64,000 nucleotides of DNA from UBA11612 sp965228575 (GCA_965228575.1 CBDDHW010000005.1:1-64000), one strand, 5' to 3'. Shown: positions 1-8,409, counted from the first letter of the stretch. Made by a program: numbers and translations. The notes: generated by a model from the sequence alone, not told the origin.

Positions 1-177
1 AATCTCTGCCCAGCTTTCCATCACGGAGTCAAAACCAATGAGAGCTTGCCACCCTGGGTGCGTACAGCTCAACGGTTGAGTCTTGGACCACAGCTGCACC
101 ATAGCTTCTATATCCTTATCCGCGAATGCGGCATAAAAAGCTTCATTGGCAAATAGCACGGCGTCTTGATCGGACAT
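1..177 (-). CDS. NTF2-like / SnoaL-type protein, 3' end cut by window edge
   Basis: The reading frame starts at an ATG at 177 and runs off the left edge after 59 codons. The N-terminus (MSDQDAVLFANEAFYAAFAD) followed by a CTHPGW motif and an IGFDSVMESW segment is typical of small SnoaL-like or NTF2-like proteins of about 120-150 residues, which are cone-shaped alpha+beta folds. Most members of this group have no assigned reaction. It lies head-to-head with the esterase gene that begins at 333. The family call rests on these motifs only, and no function is assigned. Confidence 0.6.
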   Translation of the reverse strand, partial: MSDQDAVLFANEAFYAAFADKDIEAMVQLWSKTQPLSCTHPGWQALIGFDSVMESWAEI

Positions 178-332
178 TTCTGCATAGTTCCAATTTGTAA
201 AGGTTGCATCTGGCCAGGTGAGTAAAATACCTGTACCAAACACCCAACACGATTTTATGCGTCCGTGCCCTCAAATCAAAGAACGCTGCGGTCGTGTAAG
301 AATATGAATCCATAGAAAAAAAATGAGCGTTC

Positions 333-1034
333 ATGATTGAGATCAACGCACTTTCCGGACCTTCACTGCCACCAAGGTCGGGAGATCCGACATCAGTTGT
401 CGTCCTCCTGCATGGCTACGGTGCCAGCGGAAATGACCTTATAGGGCTTGCCCCCTTTTTCTCTCAAGCTTTACCTAAAACGATTTTCTATGCCCCCAAC
501 GCCGCAGAGCGATGGGAAGGTGGCGCTCCAGGCGCATATCAATGGTTTGGTTTGGCGGGATATGATCCGGACATGGTGCGCCGCGACCCCGAGCGAATGG
601 GCGGAACATTCAACAATATGATTGAAGGAGCCGAGAAAGCAGCCGTCGCACTTAACTTGTACTTGGATCAAATCCTTGAGCACCACGGCCTGACTGCAGA
701 CCGCATGATCTTACTCGGGTTTTCTCAGGGCACGATGATGGCTCTCCATGTGGGTTTACGGCGAGCAGATCAATTGGCTGGCATCCTCGGCTATTCAGGT
801 GCATTGCTTGGTGCAAACCGGTTGTCAGACGAAATTTTGGCCAAGCCCCCCGTAACCTTAATTCATGGGGAAGACGATCCTGTTGTTCCCATTCAAGCAA
901 TGGCGGCTATTGAAAAAGGACTCAGCAGTGTCGGTATTGAAGCGGACACCTATGCTATACCAGGACTGCAACATGGAATTGACGGGAGCGGCGCTCAAAT
1001 AGGCGCAGCGTTCTTAAAAAAACTTCTGGACTAA
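333..1034 (+). CDS. alpha/beta hydrolase, phospholipase/carboxylesterase family
   Basis: This is a 233-residue cytosolic serine hydrolase of the carboxylesterase/phospholipase (EstB/YpfH-like) family. LLHGYG near residue 25 forms the oxyanion region. The nucleophile elbow GFSQG places Ser131. HGEDDPVVP near residue 178 supplies the acidic residue, and QHG places the catalytic His near 214. Length is normal for the family and there is no signal peptide. The likely reaction is hydrolysis of short acyl esters, and the natural substrate cannot be read from sequence. The ATG at 333 has only a weak purine stretch upstream. The gene diverges from the NTF2-like gene and converges on the small membrane protein at 1051. 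Confidence 0.85.
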   Translation: MIEINALSGPSLPPRSGDPTSVVVLLHGYGASGNDLIGLAPFFSQALPKTIFYAPNAAERWEGGAPGAYQWFGLAGYDPDMVRRDPERMGGTFNNMIEGAEKAAVALNLYLDQILEHHGLTADRMILLGFSQGTMMALHVGLRRADQLAGILGYSGALLGANRLSDEILAKPPVTLIHGEDDPVVPIQAMAAIEKGLSSVGIEADTYAIPGLQHGIDGSGAQIGAAFLKKLLD

Positions 1035-1050
1035 CGATAGTGAATCGGCG

Positions 1051-1455
1051 TTACAGACCGTCGTCGTCATCGTAGGGATCGCGCTCTCGGTCCGCTTTGG
1101 TCTTATCCAAGTTTTTGTACCGTTTTGGATCATGGTGACGCCGCGCACGCATCCGTTGCTGTGCCTTCTTTTTTTCCTGGGCGCGAAGCCAAATCAATAC
1201 CCCGAGTATTGCGAGCCCTGCAATCACCCAGGGCAGTGCGACGGTTATAGAGCGTTCGAGTTCCAGTTGCGCCCGCACAGAGGCGCGGCACTCAGGCAGC
1301 CCCTCCTCGCATGCTCGGCGCGCTATTTCTTCAGACCGAGATCTGAAAAACGGTATTGGAATCCCCGCTTCGGGCATAACCTGAGCTGACGCTGGCACTG
1401 CGCTCGCCGCTAGCCCACCGGTCACCAAGGAAGTGAGGAACTTCCTTCTGTTCAT
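1051..1455 (-). CDS. small membrane-anchored protein of unknown function
   Basis: This 134-residue protein is not recognised as a named family. It opens with MNRRKFLTS, a twin-arginine-like n-region, then a short hydrophobic stretch ending in ASAQ, consistent with an exported N-terminus. A second hydrophobic segment at about residues 71-91 is a good transmembrane helix. The tail is very basic and then acidic (a DDDD run near the C-terminus) and is probably cytoplasmic. Two cysteines lie in a CEEGLPEC segment. A clear GGAGG ribosome site precedes the ATG at 1455. It stands alone between the esterase and the amtB terminator. Confidence 0.6.
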   Translation of the reverse strand: MNRRKFLTSLVTGGLAASAVPASAQVMPEAGIPIPFFRSRSEEIARRACEEGLPECRASVRAQLELERSITVALPWVIAGLAILGVLIWLRAQEKKKAQQRMRARRHHDPKRYKNLDKTKADRERDPYDDDDGL

Positions 1456-1533
1456 GAGTTTGCCTCCCTGCAGTGCGATGATTGTATCAAATATGCCCGC
1501 AGCTTGGCGATTTTTTTGATCGGCGCCCTTTGG

Positions 1534-1567
1534 AAAAAAAAAGCCCGGCCACTTCTGTGGCCGGGCT
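1534..1567 (-). terminator. rho-independent terminator of the amtB operon
   Basis: An 11-bp perfect stem (1542-1552 with 1557-1567, arms AGCCCGGCCAC and GTGGCCGGGCT) has a four-base loop. On the minus strand it is followed by an eight-base U-run (1534-1541). It lies 27 bases past the amtB stop, so it closes the porin-glnK-amtB transcript. Confidence 0.9.
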
Positions 1568-1593
1568 AAGTAAGGTCTTTTCAGTCTTCCGAT

Positions 1594-2946
1594 TTAGATC
1601 TTCATTGAGCCTTGGCCGAACTCGGGATAGGCCTCTAAGCCGAGCTCTGTCCGATCGACCCCTAAATTCTCTTCTTCTTCGCTAACTCTCAGACCAATTG
1701 TGTATTTGAGAGCAAGCCATACGATGGCGCTGGTGATCACCATGAACACGCCCACTGCGACCACGCCAATGAGTTGTGTCATGAAGCTACCACCGCCAAA
1801 GATGCCTACAGCGAGAGTTCCCCAGATACCGGCCACAAGGTGGACCGGGATCGCACCAACCACGTCATCGATCTTGAGTTTGTCGAGTACGGGAACCGCA
1901 AATACCGCCAATGTGGCTCCTATTGCACCGACAATGATTGCGATGAAGTGATTTTGCAGATCAGGCCCTGCGGTAATCGCAACCAAACCAGCCAGCGCGC
2001 CGTTGAGGCACATGGTCAGGTCCATCTTACCGTACAAGACTTGCGTGAGGATCATTGCAGTGACGACACCCGCTGCAGCAGCAAGGTTGGTATTGACGTA
2101 GACAATGGCAATCGCAGCAGCGTCGAGCGCACTTCCAAGAGCCAATTGCGAACCACCGTTAAAGCCGAACCAACCGAACCACAGCACGAACGTGCCGAGG
2201 GTTGCGAGGGGTAGGTTTGCGCCCGGCATCGGATGAACACGTCCACCTTCGTATTTACCCTTGCGAGCGCCGACGATGATCGCACCCACGAGACCAGCCC
2301 AACCACCAACAGAGTGAACGAGGGTTGATCCTGCAAAGTCACTGAAGCCCATTTCCGCCAAGAAGCCGCCGCCCCAGGTCCAGGACGCCTGGATTGGGTA
2401 CAGAAAGGCAGCCAAAACGACCACAAATATAATAAACGGCCAAACCTTCATGCGTTCAGCGATGGTTCCAGACACCACCGATGCGGCAGTGGCAACAAAT
2501 ACCATCTGGAAGAACCAGTCAGACATAACAGAATAGCCACTACCTGCGACCTCAGCGATCATTCCATCCGTCGCCTCATCCGCATTGATCAACGCCAGCT
2601 CAGCTTCGGATGAATTGTAAAACAAGCTAAACGAACCCATGTAGCTGCCAACGTCGACATACATAAGGTTGTAGCCGATGAGATAGAACATAATGCCCGC
2701 AGTTGAGTACAACGCGATGTTCTTGAGACAAATCGCTGCGGTATTCTTTGAGCGAACGAGGCCAGATTCCAACATTGCAAAGCCAGCCGCCATAAACATG
2801 ACCAGCACGCCGTGAATAAGAAATGAAAAGGTATTGAATACGAACGCGGTCTCTTCAGACACCGCTGCGGCTGCGGGAGAACTCAGCGCAAGCAGAGCGA
2901 TCCCGGCCCCCGCGAGGACCATAAATTTTTCTTTTAAATTTTGCAT
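1594..2946 (-). CDS. amtB: ammonium transporter AmtB
   Basis: This 450-residue Amt/MEP/Rh family channel conducts ammonium/ammonia across the inner membrane. It begins with a signal-like hydrophobic segment ending in PAAAAV, as in many proteobacterial AmtB proteins, followed by about eleven hydrophobic helices. Family motifs include AGFAMLESGLVR, DWFFQMVFVATAA, LVHSVGGWAGLVGA and VHLVAGIWG, which carry the pore histidines. I start at the ATG at 2946, where AGGAGC sits seven bases upstream. A longer frame to 2979 has no such site and would abut the glnK stop codon. It follows glnK by 32 bases, the usual glnK-amtB order, so that GlnK can bind and close the channel when nitrogen is plentiful. 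Confidence 0.97.
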   Translation of the reverse strand: MQNLKEKFMVLAGAGIALLALSSPAAAAVSEETAFVFNTFSFLIHGVLVMFMAAGFAMLESGLVRSKNTAAICLKNIALYSTAGIMFYLIGYNLMYVDVGSYMGSFSLFYNSSEAELALINADEATDGMIAEVAGSGYSVMSDWFFQMVFVATAASVVSGTIAERMKVWPFIIFVVVLAAFLYPIQASWTWGGGFLAEMGFSDFAGSTLVHSVGGWAGLVGAIIVGARKGKYEGGRVHPMPGANLPLATLGTFVLWFGWFGFNGGSQLALGSALDAAAIAIVYVNTNLAAAAGVVTAMILTQVLYGKMDLTMCLNGALAGLVAITAGPDLQNHFIAIIVGAIGATLAVFAVPVLDKLKIDDVVGAIPVHLVAGIWGTLAVGIFGGGSFMTQLIGVVAVGVFMVITSAIVWLALKYTIGLRVSEEEENLGVDRTELGLEAYPEFGQGSMKI

Positions 2947-2978
2947 ATTTATTGCTCCTAACCTATTTGGGCTGCGCA

Positions 2979-3317
2979 TTAGAGCGCGGCCGCATCGGTT
3001 TCACCGGTGCGGATACGAACTGCTTGTTCGACTGAGAGAACGAAAACTTTGCCATCGCCGATTGCGCCGACCTTTGCTGCCTCGGTAATCGCCTCAACAG
3101 CTTTGGCAGCGTCACCATCGTCGACAACAAGCTCCACTTTGACCTTAGGCAGATACTCCACCTCATATTCAGCGCCTCGATAGAGCTCTTTGTGGCCGCG
3201 CTGACGGCCAAACCCGCGAACTTCGCTCACGGTCATTCCCTGCACGCCGAGGTCCACTAACGTCTTTCGAACCTCTTCGAGCTTTCCCGGTTTAATCACC
3301 GCCATAATCAGTTTCAT
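2979..3317 (-). CDS. glnK: nitrogen regulatory protein PII (GlnK)
   Basis: This 112-residue PII signal protein has the full family pattern: MKLIMAVIKP start, GFGRQRGHKELYRGAEY T-loop with the modifiable Tyr51, and the C-terminal IGDGKVFV and VRIRTGE blocks that bind ATP/ADP and 2-oxoglutarate. As a trimer it senses nitrogen and carbon status and, by position next to amtB, most likely gates AmtB. It is paralogous to the second PII gene at 4485. AGAGGG precedes its ATG. The operon appears to be driven by the sigma-54 promoter in front of the porin gene, with a strong GC hairpin between porin and glnK. Confidence 0.96.
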   Translation of the reverse strand: MKLIMAVIKPGKLEEVRKTLVDLGVQGMTVSEVRGFGRQRGHKELYRGAEYEVEYLPKVKVELVVDDGDAAKAVEAITEAAKVGAIGDGKVFVLSVEQAVRIRTGETDAAAL

Positions 3318-3338
3318 GTTCTACCCTCTGTTCGTTGC

Positions 3339-3367
3339 GGGCCCCGGCACCCACACGGCCGGGGCCC
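3339..3367 (-). other. strong intercistronic hairpin between porin gene and glnK
   Basis: A perfect 10-bp GC-rich stem (3339-3348 with 3358-3367, arms GGGCCCCGGC and GCCGGGGCCC) has a nine-base loop. No U-run follows on the minus strand, so it does not look like a plain terminator. Placed between the porin stop and the glnK start, it could protect or process the mRNA or partly attenuate transcription. That role is inference. Confidence 0.65.
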
Positions 3368-3397
3368 CTATTCGATGTATTGGTGAGTGACGGCTAT

Positions 3398-4099
3398 TTA
3401 GAAGCTGCGCGATACGCTGAAGACGACGCGTGATTCACAGGAGTTCACGCAACCGCTTACGTCGGTGTCGTAATAGCGGAGGTCAGCGTCGAACCAATCG
3501 TATACAGCGAGCGTGGTGCCGATATTCCAGTCGGTGTAATTTCCGCCGCCGGTGAAATCGTAGTAGCCAATATTAGCGTCTATGCTGAGAATTTCCGCCA
3601 CCGGGAAGCTAATGCCACCACTGTAGTAAACGGCATCATCCGTTCCGCCGAAGTTGTCTGGAGTCCAAGCGATACCAGCGGACACTGCTGCCGGACCGAA
3701 GTCATAGCTGGCCGAACCATAAAGTTCCCAAAAGTCATAATTCAAAGCATTAGAGGCGCCGGGATAGAGATAGTAGAGAAAGCCGATGTCGTAGGAGAAC
3801 GCATCGATTTCTCCGGCGTAGCCCGCATAAAAGTCCATTTCAACGTGAGCGTTGTCACCGTCACCGAAATTGACGTTCGAGCCCCACATGCCGACATAGA
3901 TGCCGACACCACTATCCCAGTCCAGACCACCTTGGAGGGTGGGCTCTTCCAAGGTTTGGCTAAACCCGCGGAAGACGTAGTCCGTGCCGACGGATACGTT
4001 TCCGGAAAATTCTCCTGGCAAAGAATCTTGCGCATTGGCCACGGTTGATGCGCCCAGCGCGAATACGGCTGCGAGAAGACTGATTGTTTTTGTTTTCAC
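3398..4099 (-). CDS. TorF-family putative outer-membrane porin
   Basis: This 233-residue exported beta-barrel protein has an N-terminal Sec signal (KTISLLAAVFALGAS, cleavage after VANA) followed by amphipathic strands rich in Tyr, Asp and Gly. SVGTDYVFRGFSQT near the mature N-terminus and a closing aromatic residue (VSRSF) are hallmarks of the TorF / TIGR02001 porin-like family. I use the GTG at 4099, which has GGAG seven bases upstream and begins directly at the signal peptide. The longer frame back to 4195 would run through the sigma-54 promoter. It is the first gene of the glnK-amtB operon, so a role in outer-membrane uptake of ammonium or another nitrogen source is a reasonable inference. 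Confidence 0.85.
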   Translation of the reverse strand: MKTKTISLLAAVFALGASTVANAQDSLPGEFSGNVSVGTDYVFRGFSQTLEEPTLQGGLDWDSGVGIYVGMWGSNVNFGDGDNAHVEMDFYAGYAGEIDAFSYDIGFLYYLYPGASNALNYDFWELYGSASYDFGPAAVSAGIAWTPDNFGGTDDAVYYSGGISFPVAEILSIDANIGYYDFTGGGNYTDWNIGTTLAVYDWFDADLRYYDTDVSGCVNSCESRVVFSVSRSF

Positions 4100-4163
4100 G
4101 TGTATGCTCCCATGAGTTCTAGTTGGAAGGTTGAAGAAACGCAGTAGTTCGAAAGGAAGCATC

Positions 4164-4178
4164 GCAAAAAACGTGCCA
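4164..4178 (-). promoter_or_regulatory. sigma-54 (RpoN) promoter for porin-glnK-amtB
   Basis: On the minus strand the sequence reads TGGCACGTTTTTTGC. It matches the RpoN -24/-12 consensus TGGCACG-N4-TTGC with exactly ten bases between the invariant GG and GC. The predicted start of transcription lies near 4153, about 55 bases before the porin start codon. This fits NtrC-type control of the operon, but I did not find a convincing NtrC enhancer site upstream. Confidence 0.85.
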
Positions 4179-4199
4179 GAAATTTCGCAGCGCAAAAAA

Positions 4200-4484
4200 A
4201 TCTGGAAAATTTCAAATAATTATTAAATATCAATTGTTTAATTTATTTTCAGGTTTTGCACGATAAACGTTCATGCTGCATCGCATATATATAATGATTA
4301 ATTATTAATCACTGAAAAAAATGGTGATTATTTTTTAATCAACAATTGTGGGCACATTCAAACTAGTATCTGTGCTTTGGAGAACGCGTCGCACAGTCAC
4401 GTCAAAATGTGTAAATTGCAGCCTCGGCGGTCGGGAATATGGTGGTCGCAGATCTAGGTCCGCCGCGTTCAGGAAGGGGAACCG
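4200..4484. promoter_or_regulatory. AT-rich divergent control region between porin operon and glnB
   Basis: This stretch holds no gene. It is markedly AT-rich, with a near-palindrome GATTAATTATTAATC near 4296-4310 and an inverted repeat AATCAC/GTGATT (4307-4312 and 4324-4329) followed on the plus strand by a T-run, which resembles a weak terminator. It must contain the glnB promoter and any enhancer sites for the sigma-54 promoter at 4164. A GGAAGGGG ribosome site lies just before glnB. Confidence 0.5.
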
Positions 4485-4823
4485 ATGCAAAAAATTGAAG
4501 CCGTCATTCGCCCATTTAAGCTCGAAGACGTCAAAACAGCTCTCAATGAGCTTGGGATTCAAGGCCTTACAGTTCAGGAGGTCAAAGGATTTGGACGCCA
4601 AAAAGGACATACCGAGTTATACCGGGGCGCTGAATACGTCGTAGACCTCCTGCCCAAGGTAAAAGTCGATGTTGTTTTAGATGATGGTCACGTCGAAGCC
4701 GCTATTGAGGCGATCTCCAAAGCTGCTCAAAGTGGAAAAATTGGCGACGGGAAAATCTTTGTTTCACCAATTAGCGATGTTATCCGCATCCGAACAGGCG
4801 AAAGAGGCGGCAGCGCCCTATAG
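4485..4823 (+). CDS. glnB: nitrogen regulatory protein PII (GlnB)
   Basis: This is a second 112-residue PII protein with the GFGRQKGHTELYRGAEY T-loop (Tyr51 conserved), KIGDGKIFV and VIRIRTGE blocks. The MQKIEAVIRPFKLEDVK start is closer to classical GlnB than to the GlnK copy at 2979. GlnB proteins usually control glutamine synthetase adenylylation and the NtrB/NtrC pair. The frequent partner glnA is not downstream here: a 321-base gap and then pckG follow. The head-to-head arrangement with the glnK operon puts both PII genes around one control region. Calling this copy glnB rather than glnK2 is based on sequence and position. Confidence 0.9.
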   Translation: MQKIEAVIRPFKLEDVKTALNELGIQGLTVQEVKGFGRQKGHTELYRGAEYVVDLLPKVKVDVVLDDGHVEAAIEAISKAAQSGKIGDGKIFVSPISDVIRIRTGERGGSAL

Positions 4824-5144
4824 ACATCGTTGCCAAGCCCAGCGAATTCGGAAGCCATCAACTTATAAAACGTCAAATACGGCAAGCACGATTCGGCAAC
4901 ACTCTGCCTCACTGACGTATTGAGCTGTGGATAACTCAATTCCTGGCGGTAACTTGCAAGCAATTTATCGGGTCGATTGCGGGCATTGCGTGGCAATGCA
5001 CGTTTCGCTGCTCAAAAGCCAAAATCCCTTCTTGCACCTCTTCTCCTAGGGTGCGAAAGACATGCCCGGAAAGGGGCGCGGACAACCCGCGCACGGGAGA
5101 ATTTGACAGGCCGCCCCGGCCTCCGGACGGGAACCAAATCAAAG
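4824..5144 (+). other. non-coding gap and pckG leader
   Basis: No convincing gene is seen, although the pckG frame stays open upstream to 4977. The stretch holds one exact DnaA-box-like nonamer (TGTGGATAA, 4926-4934) flanked by TTGAG/CTCAA arms, and a tight hairpin (AGGCCG, loop CCC, CGGCCT, 5108-5122) about 22 bases before the pckG start. The pckG promoter is presumably here, but I cannot place it with confidence. Confidence 0.4.
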
Positions 5145-6983
5145 ATGCTCAATACTGACTTAAGCGCAAAAAGCTCAGAAAACGCCAAACTTACTGCTCT
5201 GATCGACGAAATATCTGCTCTCTGCCAGCCCGATAACATTTATTGGTGTGATGGCAGTCAGGAAGAGTACGACCGCTTGTGTGATGAGATGGTGCGCAGC
5301 GGAACCTTCATTAAGCTCAACGAAAAAAAACGACCTGGATCCTTTCTATGCCGGTCTCACCCGGGCGATGTTGCTCGTGTCGAACACCGGACTTTTATTT
5401 GCAGCAAGACAGAAGAAGATGCCGGACCGACGAATAATTGGGCGGACCCGGCCGAGATGAGAGAAACGCTTCGTAAGATCTTCACGGGATGTATGCGCGG
5501 ACGCACGATGTACGTCGTGCCCTTTAGCATGGGTCCGCTTGGATCGGACATTGCTCACATTGGCATCCAAATCACAGATTCAGCATACGCCGCCGTGAAT
5601 ATGCGGATCATGACCCGTATGGGCAAAGAGGTTCTAGATATCCTTGGCAACGACGGTGAATTCGTTCCGTGTATCCACTCGGTCGGTGCGCCTTTAGAAC
5701 CCGGGCAACAAGATGTGGCCTGGCCGTGTAATCCCGATGAAAAGTATATCGTTCAATTTCCTGACGAGCGAGAAATCTGGTCGTATGGAAGCGGCTACGG
5801 CGGGAATGCGCTTCTGGGCAAAAAATGCTTCGCGCTTCGCATCGCATCATCCATGGCGAGCGAAGAAGGCTGGCTTGCCGAGCATATGTTGCTTCTCGGA
5901 TTAGAATCTCCTCAGGGTGAAAAGACGTATGTGGGCGCGGCATTCCCAAGCGCGTGCGGAAAAACAAATTTAGCCATGATTATCCCACCCGAAGGCTTTG
6001 AGGGCTGGAAAGCTTGGACCGTCGGAGACGACATCGCCTGGATTAAGCCCGGACCTGATGGTGAACTGCGCGCGATTAATCCAGAAGCTGGTTACTTCGG
6101 TGTCGCTCCCGGTACATCCGACAAAACTAATCCCAACGCCATGAAGCTCGTTCGTAGCAATACGATCTTCACGAATGTTGCACTCACCGACGATGGCGAC
6201 GTGTGGTGGGAAGGCATGACCGATGAGCCTCCGGCCCATCTTATCGATTGGCAAGGGCAAGACTGGACTCCGGACAGCGGACGATTAGCGGCGCATCCAA
6301 ATGCGCGCTTTACGGCGCCAGCGGAAAGTTGCCCGACCTTGGATCCGGCGTGGGATGACCCTAAAGGTGTTCCTGTGAGTGCATTTATTTTCGGCGGCCG
6401 CATGAGCCACACGTTCCCGCTGGTCTTTGAATCCTATGATTGGGATCACGGGGTATACCTCGCCGCGACGATGGGATCAGAAGCCACAGCGGCGGCTGAA
6501 AACCAAGCTGCCGTGCGGCGCGATCCGATGGCGATGCTTCCGTTCTGTGGTTACAACATGGCGGACTATTGGGGTCATTGGCTTCGCATGAAAGATAAGA
6601 TTAAAAACCCGCCTTCTATCTTTCGCGTGAACTGGTTCCGTAAAGATGGAAACGGTAAATTTATTTGGCCGGGCTTTGGCGAAAATATGCGTCCTTTGGC
6701 CTGGATCATCGACCGCGTTCGCGGACGTGCGGATGCCGTTGAAAGCCCATTTGGGTACATGCCGAAATTCTCGGACCTCAACTGGTCAGGACTTGACTTC
6801 GACCAATCGACCTACTCCAAACTGATGGAAATTGATCGTGAATCCGCATTGCGTGAGATCGAAGATCAAAGTGGATTATTCAATCGCTTCGGTGACAGGG
6901 TGCCCCCTGCCCTGATCGAGCAACATAAGAAGGTCGAAGATCGCGCCAAAAGGGCCGATGAGGTTTGGGCACCAGCGGCCTAA
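5145..6983 (+). CDS. pckG: phosphoenolpyruvate carboxykinase (GTP)
   Basis: This 612-residue cytosolic enzyme converts oxaloacetate and GTP to phosphoenolpyruvate, CO2 and GDP, the entry step of gluconeogenesis. The GTP-type signature is clear: the kinase-1a loop FPSACGKTN near residue 268 carries the reactive cysteine, followed by GDDIAW, NPEAGYFGVAPGT, FTAPAESCP, FGGRMSHTFPLVFE and FCGYNMADYWGHW. The family is usually 590-620 residues, which supports the ATG at 5145. The 56 extra upstream codons look non-conserved and basic. It fits an organism that lives on fatty acids, PHB and aromatics, since those routes need PEP from TCA intermediates. Confidence 0.95.
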   Translation: MLNTDLSAKSSENAKLTALIDEISALCQPDNIYWCDGSQEEYDRLCDEMVRSGTFIKLNEKKRPGSFLCRSHPGDVARVEHRTFICSKTEEDAGPTNNWADPAEMRETLRKIFTGCMRGRTMYVVPFSMGPLGSDIAHIGIQITDSAYAAVNMRIMTRMGKEVLDILGNDGEFVPCIHSVGAPLEPGQQDVAWPCNPDEKYIVQFPDEREIWSYGSGYGGNALLGKKCFALRIASSMASEEGWLAEHMLLLGLESPQGEKTYVGAAFPSACGKTNLAMIIPPEGFEGWKAWTVGDDIAWIKPGPDGELRAINPEAGYFGVAPGTSDKTNPNAMKLVRSNTIFTNVALTDDGDVWWEGMTDEPPAHLIDWQGQDWTPDSGRLAAHPNARFTAPAESCPTLDPAWDDPKGVPVSAFIFGGRMSHTFPLVFESYDWDHGVYLAATMGSEATAAAENQAAVRRDPMAMLPFCGYNMADYWGHWLRMKDKIKNPPSIFRVNWFRKDGNGKFIWPGFGENMRPLAWIIDRVRGRADAVESPFGYMPKFSDLNWSGLDFDQSTYSKLMEIDRESALREIEDQSGLFNRFGDRVPPALIEQHKKVEDRAKRADEVWAPAA

Positions 6984-7174
6984 CCTGAGGCCGAAAGCGC
7001 TATCGGACTGATATTAAAGAGGTTTCGTGAACTCAGAAAATCTCGCGATATGCATGCCTCTGACGGCACATTTGCAATAAAAGCGGATAAAAAACTGAGC
7101 CAAATACGGCATTATCATAGAGGATAATAATCACACGGCGCTTTGATCTGAGCGTCACAGGCAGGAGTAGACCC

Positions 7175-8341
7175 ATGACCGCATGTTTGATCGGTTGGCA
7201 TCATTCAAAATTCGGTAAGTTGCACGACGAAAGCCTAGAGCAGCTCATTGTCAAAGCGGCACAAGGAGCTTTGAAAGACGCTGAAATTTCAGCGGCCGAT
7301 GTCGATGATATGTTCGTCGGACATTTTAATTCGGGATTTTCCGAACAAGACTTCGCGGCTTCACTTGTTCTATCCGCCGATCCAGATCTCCGCTTTAAAC
7401 GCGCGACGCGTATTGAGAACGCCTGTGCGACTGGCAGTGCCGCGATCCACGCTGCGGTAAACTCGGTTCGTTCCGGAAATAGCAAAATTTCGCTCGTAGT
7501 CGGCGTTGAAAAGATGACTCATCTTGACTCCGTTCAAGCCGGAAACAATCTTCTTCACGCCTGTTACGTTGAGGAGGAAGCCGGCATTAAAGGTGGTTTC
7601 TCTGGCGTGTTTGGACAGATCGCCAATTCCTATTTTCAAAAGTACGGTGATCGCTCTGATACATTGGCCAAGATTGCCGTCAAGAATCATGACAACGCCC
7701 TGAACAATCCACTCGCGCAAATGCAAAAAGCGTTGACCTTTGAGTTTTGCAGAGATGTATCGGAGAAAAACCCACTCGTCGCCGGCCCTCTTCGCCGCAC
7801 CGACTGTTCGTTAATTTCTGATGGCGTCGTCGCTGCGGTTGTCGCACACAGCGACGTTGCACTCTCATCAAAGAAAGCCGTCGCCGTTCGCGGGATGGCG
7901 CAAGTCAATGACTACTTGCCTATGAGTAAACGCGATATGACGGGCCTTGAAGGCGCACAACGGGCTTGGATCAAGGCGCTCGACAATGCTGGCCTAAAGC
8001 TCGATGATCTGGACGCCGTTGAAACACACGATTGCTTTACCGTCGCCGAGCTTATGGAATATGAAGCCATGGGCCTGACGAAACAAGGCGAAGGCTACAA
8101 AGCGATCGAAGAAGGCTGGGTTTATAAGGACGGCAAATTGCCTGTAAATCCGTCGGGCGGCTTGAAAGCTAAGGGCCATCCGATTGGAGCAACTGGTGTT
8201 TCAATGCATGTTCTGCAAGCGATGCAAGTTCGCGGCGACGCCGAAGGTATTCAAGTGAAGGACGCCGAGTTGGCTGGCGTATTCAATATGGGCGGTGCCG
8301 GCGTTGCAAATTACGTGAGCATTCTGCAAGCGCTACGGTAA
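7175..8341 (+). CDS. thiolase-family acetyl-CoA acetyltransferase (SCP2-type)
   Basis: This 388-residue thiolase-superfamily protein belongs to the SCP2-thiolase-like group rather than the classic FadA/PhaA group. The acyl-accepting cysteine is Cys84 in ENACATGSAA. VETHDCFT and NPSGGLKAKGHPIGATG (His335) form the rest of the active site. The usual C-terminal CxG cysteine is replaced by a FNMGGAG segment, as is common in SCP2-like members. The reaction is probably thiolytic cleavage or condensation of a 3-oxoacyl-CoA, with unknown chain specificity. AGGAG lies upstream of the ATG. It follows pckG after 190 bases and precedes the creatininase-like gene. Confidence 0.85.
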   Translation: MTACLIGWHHSKFGKLHDESLEQLIVKAAQGALKDAEISAADVDDMFVGHFNSGFSEQDFAASLVLSADPDLRFKRATRIENACATGSAAIHAAVNSVRSGNSKISLVVGVEKMTHLDSVQAGNNLLHACYVEEEAGIKGGFSGVFGQIANSYFQKYGDRSDTLAKIAVKNHDNALNNPLAQMQKALTFEFCRDVSEKNPLVAGPLRRTDCSLISDGVVAAVVAHSDVALSSKKAVAVRGMAQVNDYLPMSKRDMTGLEGAQRAWIKALDNAGLKLDDLDAVETHDCFTVAELMEYEAMGLTKQGEGYKAIEEGWVYKDGKLPVNPSGGLKAKGHPIGATGVSMHVLQAMQVRGDAEGIQVKDAELAGVFNMGGAGVANYVSILQALR

Positions 8342-8409
8342 AAAAACTCGCGGCGTTTGATTTGTGAAAATCTAAGGGATCTAGTTGATCAAACCTTGGG
8401 GGAGAACCA

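Noticed and set aside
4200..4484. NtrC enhancer sites in the glnK-glnB control region
   Set aside because: Several TGCA-containing half-sites exist but no GCAC-N7-GTGC-like dyad could be found by eye.
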